Part shown: piece after piece, positions 1 through 4,394 of the stretch
Numbering within the stretch: the first letter of the stretch is position 1
How the letters are laid out: every line of letters begins with the position of its first letter
NCBI GenBank assembly: GCA_028293465.1
Contig: JAQGOT010000040.1
Coordinates: 1 to 7,681, forward strand
Source of the DNA: Pedosphaera sp.
Lineage (GTDB): Bacteria; Verrucomicrobiota; Verrucomicrobiia; Limisphaerales; Pedosphaeraceae
DNA length: 7,681 nt
Direction of reading: 5' to 3'
Notes under the pieces: model-generated
The model's database searches: none
What the model was told of the DNA's origin: nothing
What the model saw: only the letters and a program-made list of their open reading frames with translations
Position numbers and translations under genes: made by a program

Positions 1-48
1 CATGGCCAGCACCGTCAATAAGGGCAGCAGATATCTGATTGCTTTCAT
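1..48 (-). CDS. N-terminal fragment of an exported or membrane protein (gene runs off the left edge)
   Basis: Only the first 16 codons are visible, reading MKAIRYLLPLLTVLAM. A positively charged start (Lys2, Arg5) followed by a leucine-rich hydrophobic run is typical of a Sec signal peptide or N-terminal membrane anchor. The start is supported by a good Shine-Dalgarno sequence, AGAAGGA on the minus strand at 57-63, eight bases before the ATG. The gene is divergent from the ruv cluster. Nothing of the mature protein is in the window, so its function cannot be named. That a real gene starts here is likely but rests on a short stretch. Confidence 0.6.
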   Translation of the reverse strand, partial: MKAIRYLLPLLTVLAM

Positions 49-56
49 TCGAGTGA

Positions 57-63
57 TCCTTCT
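57..63 (-). promoter_or_regulatory. Shine-Dalgarno site of the left-edge gene
   Basis: AGAAGGA on the minus strand, eight bases upstream of the ATG at 46-48. It is one of the few clear ribosome-binding sites in the window and is the main support for the partial left-edge gene. Confidence 0.55.
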
Positions 64-107
64 TTTTGTAACTTCAGGGTTTAGGCACGAAGAGCGGGGC
101 AGCAACG

Positions 108-410
108 ATGAGTTACAATTGGACCACCGGTTCGTGGAAATCCATGGTTAGAGATATGCCTGATCCGAACGGAATGAACCATAGGGTAGTAACCGTGAAA
201 GACTCAAAAAATGCACCCACGGTGGAGACCCCATTTTTGGGGTTCCCTTTGGAAAGAGGCGGCTCCTCGGCTATCATCACCCAGCCGGACGATGAAACGG
301 GCGCCATTTTGTGTCAGATTCAAAGCGGCAGACCGTTTCTGCTTTGCAAGCCGGAATCGTTTGGCACTATTGATTTGTGGGCATCAGCATCCAACAATTT
401 AATCAGATGA
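108..410 (+). CDS. doubtful small ORF upstream of ruvC (100 aa, unrecognised)
   Basis: An open frame of 100 codons from an ATG at 108 fills the gap between the divergent left-edge gene and ruvC. It ends in an ATGA overlap with the ruvC ATG at 407, as translationally coupled genes do. I recognise no family, signal peptide or membrane segment. Against it: the ribosome-binding site is weak, and arginine is encoded by AGA or AGG throughout, whereas neighbours mostly use CGC or CGG. Base composition is also nearer 50% GC than in the ruv genes. It could be a fast-evolving or acquired small gene, or a chance frame in a long ruvC leader. I favour chance slightly. Confidence 0.3.
   Translation: MSYNWTTGSWKSMVRDMPDPNGMNHRVVTVKDSKNAPTVETPFLGFPLERGGSSAIITQPDDETGAILCQIQSGRPFLLCKPESFGTIDLWASASNNLIR
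228..243 (+). other. perfect hairpin in the ruvC upstream region
   Basis: ACCCCA-TTTT-TGGGGT forms a six-base-pair stem with a four-base loop about 165 bases before the ruvC ATG. No T-run follows, so it is not a convincing intrinsic terminator. The rest of the gene-poor stretch 49-406 shows no clear promoter, riboswitch or repeat. The hairpin may be fortuitous. Confidence 0.25.
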
Positions 411-985
411 AGGAACGCGTCGGCGGTCCCAAGCGCGCCGCCAAGCCGGTGCTCGAATCTGGCGCCCGCCGCGCCGCCCCGGCCCATCAGGTCATCCTGG
501 GGGTGGACCCTTCCCTGCGCGGCACGGGCTACGGCATCATCCGGCTGGCCAAACCGCACCCGCAAACCCTGGCGCACGGGACCATTTCCAGTCCCGCCGC
601 CTGGGAACATTCGCGCTGTCTGCTGAACATCTCACAAACCTTGCGCGATGTGATCCGGCAGCATCATCCCACGGTTTGCGTGATCGAAGGATTGTTCTTT
701 GCACAGAACCTGCAAACGGCCTTAACCATGGGCGAAGCGCGAGGCGCAGCCCTGGCGGTGATCGCGGAGGCGGGGTTGGAGATTTATGAACTCGCGCCGC
801 GCAAGGTGAAGCAGGCGATTGTCGGTTACGGCGCGGCGCAGAAGCTCGCCGTGGCCAAGATGGTGCAGCGGATGCTGCATTTGAGCGAAATGCCCGCGCC
901 CGATGCAGCCGACGCCTTGGCCCTGGCCTTGACGCATGCGCAGGAGAATGGCCGTTATTCTTTCAACACACCCAAACGCATTTGA
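407..985 (+). CDS. ruvC: RuvC, Holliday junction resolvase
   Basis: RuvC is the endonuclease that cuts four-way DNA junctions symmetrically after RuvAB branch migration. All four catalytic acids are visible. Counting from the ATG they are D34 (LGVDPSLRGTGYG), E94 (VIEGLFFAQN), D166 and D169 (PDAADALALALTH). The spacing E-72-D-3-D matches E. coli RuvC (E66, D138, D141). The KVKQAIVGYGAAQK stretch matches the family's basic DNA-binding segment. The first Asp lies about 27 residues later than in E. coli, so there is an Arg/Ala/Pro-rich N-terminal extension, unless translation starts later. The GTG at 377 is an alternative start adding ten residues. Neither start has a Shine-Dalgarno sequence; I chose the ATG because GTG offers no advantage. 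ruvA follows after 40 bases, so the two are probably co-transcribed. Confidence 0.95.
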   Translation: MKERVGGPKRAAKPVLESGARRAAPAHQVILGVDPSLRGTGYGIIRLAKPHPQTLAHGTISSPAAWEHSRCLLNISQTLRDVIRQHHPTVCVIEGLFFAQNLQTALTMGEARGAALAVIAEAGLEIYELAPRKVKQAIVGYGAAQKLAVAKMVQRMLHLSEMPAPDAADALALALTHAQENGRYSFNTPKRI

Positions 986-1025
986 GGCGGGCGCAACAAA
1001 ATGAACGCCGCATCCCTGTTTCTTC

Positions 1026-1631
1026 ATGATTAATTTTCTCCACGGCAAACTGGTTGACGCGTTGCCCACACAGGTCACGGTGGATGTCCATGGCGTGGGT
1101 TACGAAGTGCTGATTCCGCTTTCCTCCTTCGACAAACTGCCCCTCCCCGGCAATGACGTGAAGCTCCTGACGCATCTCGCCATCCGCGAGGACGCGCATG
1201 TGCTGTACGGGTTCATCACCGGCGCCGAACGGGAAATGTTCCGCTTGCTCATCAACACCGTCAGCGGCATCGGCCCCAAGATCGCCTTGAACGTGCTCAG
1301 CGGCATGAGCATCACCGGCTTGCGCGGGGCGGTCTCCAACGGCGACGTCAAAGCGCTCTCCTCGATCAGCGGCGTCGGCAAGAAAACCGCCGAGCGCATC
1401 GTGGTGGAGTTGAAGGACAAGATCGGCGCGGCCGGCGCTTGGGAGGCGATGAGCGCGCAACGCAGCCTTTCGCCGGCGGATCAGAAAATCAACGACGCGG
1501 TGCTGGCCTTGATGGCGCTGGGTTTCAAACAGGTTGAAGCGCATGATTCCGTGCGCACCTCCCAGGCGGCTTTGGGGCCGGAGGCGAGCGTGGAGGATTT
1601 GGTGCGGGCCAGCTTGAAAAAGGGAGCGTGA
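1026..1631 (+). CDS. ruvA: RuvA, Holliday junction branch-migration subunit
   Basis: RuvA binds Holliday junctions as a tetramer and loads the RuvB motor. The 201-residue protein has the normal length and three-domain order. An OB-fold runs over about residues 1-62, including HGVGYEV and REDAHVLYGF. E55 and D56 fall exactly where E. coli RuvA has its acidic pin. Two helix-hairpin-helix motifs follow, SGIGPKIALNVLSG near 80-93 and ISGVGKKTAERIVVELKDK near 114-132. The C-terminal RuvB-contacting domain covers about 150-201 (ALMALGFKQVEA, ASVEDLVRASLKK). No Shine-Dalgarno sequence precedes the ATG. Its TGA overlaps the next gene's ATG by one base (TGATG), indicating coupling. ruvB is not nearby on the downstream side. 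Confidence 0.97.
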   Translation: MINFLHGKLVDALPTQVTVDVHGVGYEVLIPLSSFDKLPLPGNDVKLLTHLAIREDAHVLYGFITGAEREMFRLLINTVSGIGPKIALNVLSGMSITGLRGAVSNGDVKALSSISGVGKKTAERIVVELKDKIGAAGAWEAMSAQRSLSPADQKINDAVLALMALGFKQVEAHDSVRTSQAALGPEASVEDLVRASLKKGA

Positions 1632-2323
1632 TGCCGCCGGTCACCGCAAAATCATCGGCCGTAGTTGTGCCCCATGCCCCCAAGTGGCACCAACAACTGG
1701 CCGGTTGGCTGGTGTTCACCGCGATGAAGCTCGTCACCGCCACGCTGCGGTATCGATGGACCGACCGTTCCGGATATTTCACCGCCGGGAAGCCCGGACC
1801 CACCATTTTTTGCATCTGGCACAATCGGCTGGCGTTGAGCATGGTGGTGTACCATCGGTTCGTGAAGCCACGCAGCCGGGGCGCAGGCTTGGGGGCATTG
1901 GTGAGCGCGAGCAAGGATGGCGGCTTCATGGCGTGAGTGCTGCAACGCTTCGGCGTGCAACCGGTGCGCGGATCATCAATCCGACGCGGGTCGCAGGCGC
2001 TGCGGGAGTTGACCACGTGGGCGAAACGCGGCTACGACCTGGCAATCACGCCCGACGGGCCGCGCGGCCCGCGTTACGTGGTGCAGGAAGGAGTCATTGC
2101 GCTGGCCCAACTGACGGAGATGCCCATCGTCCCGGTTTCCTGTCATATGGCTTGGAAAATCCGTTTGCAAAGTTGGGACCAGTTCCAAATTCCGCTCCCG
2201 TTTTCACGCTGCGAAATGGTTTTTGAAAAGCCAATCCGCGTACCGCGGGAAACCTCCGAATCGGAACGCGAAGCGCTGCGTCTGAAACTTGAGCAGGTAC
2301 TGAAAAGCATGGCGAAGGACTGA
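1631..2323 (+). pseudogene. DUF374 lysophospholipid acyltransferase-like gene interrupted by an in-frame TGA
   Basis: Read through its stop, this is one continuous 230-codon frame matching the DUF374 (COG2121) branch of glycerolipid acyltransferases. These are inner-membrane-associated enzymes related to lipid A and phospholipid acyltransferases. Part one contains IFCIWHNRL, with H64 the likely catalytic His, and LVSASKDGGFMA. Codon 102 is TGA (1934-1936). Part two continues in the same frame with LQRFGVQPVRGSS, ITPDGPRGP, the LAQLTEMPIVPV segment and SWDQFQIPLPF. Relatives have an uninterrupted (S)RDGEIIARVLERFG-like segment, so the TGA sits where Arg is usual; a CGA-to-TGA change would explain it. 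A GTG follows the stop directly and could restart part two, but each half alone lacks part of the fold. GGGAG lies about five bases before the ATG, which overlaps the ruvA stop by one base. Recent nonsense mutation, sequencing error and stop-restart translation all remain possible. Confidence 0.8.
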
Positions 2324-2339
2324 CTCGGCGATCAACCCG

Positions 2340-2687
2340 ATGAAGCTTCTTTATGTCGAGAATCATGGAGTGTTTGCGAAGCAGGTCACGGCCCAGTTTC
2401 TGTCCGCGCACGAGGTGGAAATCGTCCCCAGCCTGGCTCTGGCCCGTGAGGCATTCCGGGCAGGCAACTACGATCTGTTGCTGGTGGATTATGATTTGGA
2501 CGATGGAAAAGGAGACGAGTTCGTGCTGGAGGTGCGCGTTGTTGCGCCAGGGCTGGCGGTGATCGGCGTTTCTTCTCACGAGATGGGTAACCAGGCTCTG
2601 CTGGAAGCCGGGGCGAATGCAATCTGCAGCAAAATGGAGTTTAACAACATTCAGAAAGTAATCGAGCGCATCGGATTAACGTTCTGA
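2340..2687 (+). CDS. stand-alone response-regulator receiver domain protein
   Basis: A 115-residue protein consisting of one CheY-like receiver domain and no output domain. D50, in YDLLLVDYDLDDGKG, is the likely phosphoacceptor. S78 or S79 (VIGVSSHE) takes the switch Thr/Ser position and K98 (CSKMEF) the conserved Lys. The N-terminal acidic pocket is E7-N8 instead of the usual two acids, which may change metal binding or phosphorylation. The gene starts 17 bases after the acyltransferase frame and is probably in the same transcript. No histidine kinase is visible in the window, so its partner is unknown. It may act as a phosphate relay or bind a target protein directly. No clear intrinsic terminator follows it. 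Confidence 0.85.
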   Translation: MKLLYVENHGVFAKQVTAQFLSAHEVEIVPSLALAREAFRAGNYDLLLVDYDLDDGKGDEFVLEVRVVAPGLAVIGVSSHEMGNQALLEAGANAICSKMEFNNIQKVIERIGLTF

Positions 2688-2704
2688 ATTGGTTGTCGAC
2701 GTCG

Positions 2705-2821
2705 TTATTTATTTTTCGGAGGAAAATTGGGGCCGTAATGTTCCATCCGCCGCATGGCTGATTTCACATATCCCCTCGTGCCGGAGAAGCCGATCTTGTC
2801 GACGAAGGCCAGGCTGTTGGT
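2705..2821 (-). pseudogene. decayed 3' fragment of a lytic transglycosylase gene
   Basis: The minus strand encodes a 38-residue tail, TNSLAF-x3-IGF-x-GT-x2-YVKS-x-MRR-x-EHY-x-P-x-FPPKNK, ending in TAA. It matches the C-terminus of the intact transglycosylase at 3682-4236 in 26 of the 36 residues aligned (from TNSLAF to FPPK). At DNA level, 2714-2821 aligns without gaps to 3688-3795 with 89 of 108 bases identical by hand count. Similarity stops abruptly at the ACC codon at 2819-2821. The upstream frame carries unrelated sequence with no catalytic Glu or SLT motifs. The frame remains open toward an ATG at 2914, but the combined 69-residue product would have no catalytic domain. I read it as a remnant of a duplicated or paralogous gene. 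Confidence 0.75.
2714..2821 (-). repeat. direct repeat copy A (transglycosylase tail)
   Basis: One member of a 108-base direct repeat pair; the other is 3688-3795. Both have the same orientation, align without gaps and share about 82% identity by hand count. They bracket the lipoprotein gene. Confidence 0.8.
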
Positions 2822-2929
2822 GATTCCGCACAGCCTTCCCACCTTGGGCCAAACCCATCCAGAATCATATGAGATCTTTTCATGTCCAAAACGAACCAAG
2901 CTATGGTTTGACACCTTTCTCGGATGGAA

Positions 2930-3457
2930 TTACCACCGTCGCCAGCGGGGACCGATGTAGATCCGCGGCCCGCCGAAGTAGGGATACGGATAGCCATAGC
3001 CATAACCGTAGGGATAGTAGCCATACGGATAAGGACCGGCATAAGGATGCCCGTAGTACGCGGGAGGCCCGTAAGGCGCGGTCGGCTGTGGCCGCTGATT
3101 CATGTCAAAATAAATGCTCTGGGGAATACGGTCCTCCGGGCCAAACATATGACCTGTGCCAAAATAGCGCGCTTGCGGAAATTGATTGGTCGCCAGCGGA
3201 AACGCCTGGACCTCATAGAAAGGACTGCCAAAGTCGTGGAACGTCCCGTCCGGATCACCAAAAATTTTCAAATGCACCGGGGTGATGCCCAAGTCCCGGC
3301 CTTCCGCCCGGATCCGCGCCCCCGGCGGGGAAGCGTCAACCAGAACGTCGTAGGCCATGGTATTATGAGGCCCGCGCTCAACGCCGGGCGGCAGGCTCTG
3401 ACAACCGACCAGCAGGAGCAAGGCGGCCACACCGGCAAGGAAAATTGATGTTTTCAT
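2930..3457 (-). CDS. putative lipoprotein with PEGA-like domain and Tyr/Gly/Pro-rich tail
   Basis: A 175-residue protein with a lipoprotein signal peptide: Lys2, a hydrophobic stretch over 5-17, and lipobox LVGC with the lipidated Cys at 19. Residues about 37-66 resemble a PEGA domain (YDVLVDASPPGARIRAEG, then GRDLGITPVHL), a small beta-domain common on exported proteins. A middle region of no known type follows. Residues 128-163 are low-complexity Pro-Tyr-Gly, ending in an Arg/Trp-rich RWRRW. The protein should sit in the envelope, perhaps in contact with peptidoglycan or outer membrane, but its job is unknown. No Shine-Dalgarno sequence is seen; the ATG is chosen because the signal peptide starts properly there. 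It lies between a transglycosylase fragment and the intact transglycosylase on the same strand. Confidence 0.8.
   Translation of the reverse strand: MKTSIFLAGVAALLLLVGCQSLPPGVERGPHNTMAYDVLVDASPPGARIRAEGRDLGITPVHLKIFGDPDGTFHDFGSPFYEVQAFPLATNQFPQARYFGTGHMFGPEDRIPQSIYFDMNQRPQPTAPYGPPAYYGHPYAGPYPYGYYPYGYGYGYPYPYFGGPRIYIGPRWRRW
2969..3076 (-). repeat. low-complexity Tyr-Gly-Pro coding repeat
   Basis: The lipoprotein tail is built from degenerate PYGY/GPYPYG-like units (residues 128-163), with matching short DNA repeats such as ATAGCC and CCATAG. Such tracts expand and contract by slippage, so length may vary between strains. Confidence 0.7.
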
Positions 3458-3519
3458 GCGACCAAATTATCGCATAGGAGCACCTGCTTTTCCAGTGAGC
3501 CTGAAAGCGCATGCGGAGG

Positions 3520-3536
3520 TTGTGGGTTAACCACAA
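3520..3536. promoter_or_regulatory. inverted repeat upstream of the lipoprotein gene, possible operator
   Basis: TTGTGG-GTTAA-CCACAA is a six-base-pair perfect dyad with a five-base spacer, about 63 bases upstream of the lipoprotein ATG. The size and position would suit a regulator site, but no convincing promoter boxes were found beside it. It is at best a candidate. Confidence 0.25.
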
Positions 3537-3602
3537 TGCCATATAAGAGCTCGTTCATCGGACCTGCAGAAACGAGCGGAGCGCAGGCGTGGATCAAAGG
3601 CA

Positions 3603-3618
3603 GGCGTCTCAAGACGCC
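3603..3618 (-). terminator. hairpin downstream of the transglycosylase, possible weak terminator or dispersed repeat
   Basis: On the minus strand GGCGTC-TTGA-GACGCC gives a six-base-pair stem with a four-base loop, about 64 bases past the transglycosylase stop. The following sequence (TGCCTTTG) has only a short T tract, so termination would be weak. The surrounding 224-base gene-free stretch (3458-3681) holds this hairpin, the dyad at 3520-3536 and a TTCGGAATTCGG motif. It may be a decayed dispersed repeat. Confidence 0.3.
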
Positions 3619-3681
3619 ATGTTGAGTTCGGAATTCGGAGTGCAGAGGGGAAATGTGAGCAAAAGCTCGCGGTCGATTGAC

Positions 3682-4236
3682 TTATTCTTTCGGCGGAAAA
3701 ATGGGCCGGTAATGTTCCGCCCGTCGCATGACGGATTTCACGTAGTTCTTCGTGCCGGGAAAGCCGATCTGGTTGATGAAGGCCAGGCTGTTGGTCTTGG
3801 CTGAACCTTGCTGCCATTTGAGGACGTTGCTGCGCCCGGCATTGTAATCCGCGAGCGCATACGGCAGCGGGTTGTCGGTCCGGGAGTAACGCTTCAAGAG
3901 CCGGTGCAGATACCAAGAACCGGCGAGGGTGTTGGTGCCGGGGTGGAAGAGGTTCGCCGGTTTGAAGCCGGACACACGCTCCGCGTGAGCCCACTCCCCC
4001 GCCGCCCCCTCGCGGATTTGCATCAAACCGATCTCCCCGGCCCGGCCGCGCCGATCCGCATTGAACCGGCTCTCCCGCCACACCACCGCCTTGACCAGCG
4101 CCGGCTCAACGCCATAAAACCGGGCGGCGGCCAGAATGGGCGTATCCTGGCTGTGATCGCGCCACTCATGCCAGCCCCAATAGCCGCCCGCCCCGGTCAG
4201 GAGCAGGAGTAACATCAAAAAAAGGAGCCGTTTCAC
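3682..4236 (-). CDS. membrane-anchored lytic transglycosylase (SLT domain)
   Basis: Lytic transglycosylases cleave peptidoglycan between MurNAc and GlcNAc, forming anhydroMurNAc. Numbering from the GTG at 4236 (184 residues): a Lys-Arg start and leucine-rich stretch (about 4-22) form a signal anchor. The catalytic Glu is E55 in VVWRESRFN, GEIGLMQI lies at 67-74, and the substrate-binding ADYNAG motif at 129-134 follows NPLPYAL. The protein is short, like small MltE/Slt-type enzymes with no accessory domain. The frame also reaches an ATG at 4335, which has a fair GGGGGAG upstream. That would add 33 residues encoded by intergenic repeat sequence and push the anchor inward, so I prefer the GTG. 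An ATG at 4215 is a third option. The tail (3688-3795) is duplicated at 2714-2821. Confidence 0.88.
   Translation of the reverse strand: MKRLLFLMLLLLLTGAGGYWGWHEWRDHSQDTPILAAARFYGVEPALVKAVVWRESRFNADRRGRAGEIGLMQIREGAAGEWAHAERVSGFKPANLFHPGTNTLAGSWYLHRLLKRYSRTDNPLPYALADYNAGRSNVLKWQQGSAKTNSLAFINQIGFPGTKNYVKSVMRRAEHYRPIFPPKE
3688..3795 (-). repeat. direct repeat copy B (tail of intact transglycosylase)
   Basis: Partner of 2714-2821, in the same orientation and without gaps, about 82% identical. This copy lies within the intact transglycosylase gene and encodes its last 36 residues bar the final Glu. Confidence 0.8.
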
Positions 4237-4263
4237 GCGATGTTTATAGCCGATTGTGAACGG

Positions 4264-4285
4264 AATGACCAATGCCCAATGAACA
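4264..4285 (-). repeat. short CATTGGN-type tandem repeat in the divergent intergenic region
   Basis: On the minus strand the sequence reads CATTGGG, CATTGGT, CATTCCG: three related seven-base units in a row. The left part of the larger inverted repeat overlaps it. It appears to be non-coding and lies just upstream of the preferred transglycosylase start. Confidence 0.5.
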
Positions 4286-4336
4286 AGGCCCAAAAAATTG
4301 CCCGCTCGACGGGTATCAGGTTGGGCCTTTGTCATT
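4278..4336. repeat. imperfect inverted repeat between transglycosylase and priA
   Basis: Arms of 16 bases at 4278-4293 and 4321-4336 are complementary at 14 of 16 positions around a 27-base loop. The arms centre on GGCCCAA and TTGGGCC. It lies in the 158-base divergent region (4237-4394). It could form a long stem-loop, mark a dispersed intergenic repeat, or be a regulator site for one or both genes. No clear T-run follows. Confidence 0.55.
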
Positions 4337-4394
4337 CTGCACTCCCCCGCCCTTTGCCATTTTACTTTTTTCGTTTTGCTCTTAACTTCAATCC

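Noticed and set aside
963..1544. A 193-codon minus-strand frame opposite ruvA
   Set aside because: RuvA on the plus strand is unambiguous; the antisense product is compositionally biased and matches nothing.
1934..1936. TGA as selenocysteine or as a recoded sense codon
   Set aside because: Five other genes in the window end in TGA, so UGA is not generally recoded. The codon is not at a catalytic position of the acyltransferase family, and the nearby hairpin does not look like a bacterial SECIS element in position or loop.
2688..2720. Intrinsic terminator after the receiver gene
   Set aside because: A T-rich stretch and the palindromes GTCGAC and CGACGTCG are present, but they have no loop and do not form a stem followed by a T-run.
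2969..3076. CRISPR-like or structural DNA repeat
   Set aside because: The repetition comes from Tyr-Gly-Pro codons in the lipoprotein tail; there are no spacers or constant-length repeats.
2924..3448. A 174-codon plus-strand frame opposite the lipoprotein gene
   Set aside because: The minus strand has a proper lipobox and PEGA-like segment, while the plus-strand product is Arg-rich and featureless.
3527..4081. A 184-codon minus-strand frame overlapping the transglycosylase
   Set aside because: It is out of frame with the catalytic motifs of the transglycosylase and runs into the repeat-like gap; it is best read as a shadow frame.
4237..4335. The longer transglycosylase start at the ATG at 4335
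   Set aside because: Despite a GGGGGAG upstream, the extra 33 codons lie in short repeats and an inverted repeat and would put unrelated residues ahead of the Lys-Arg plus hydrophobic anchor.
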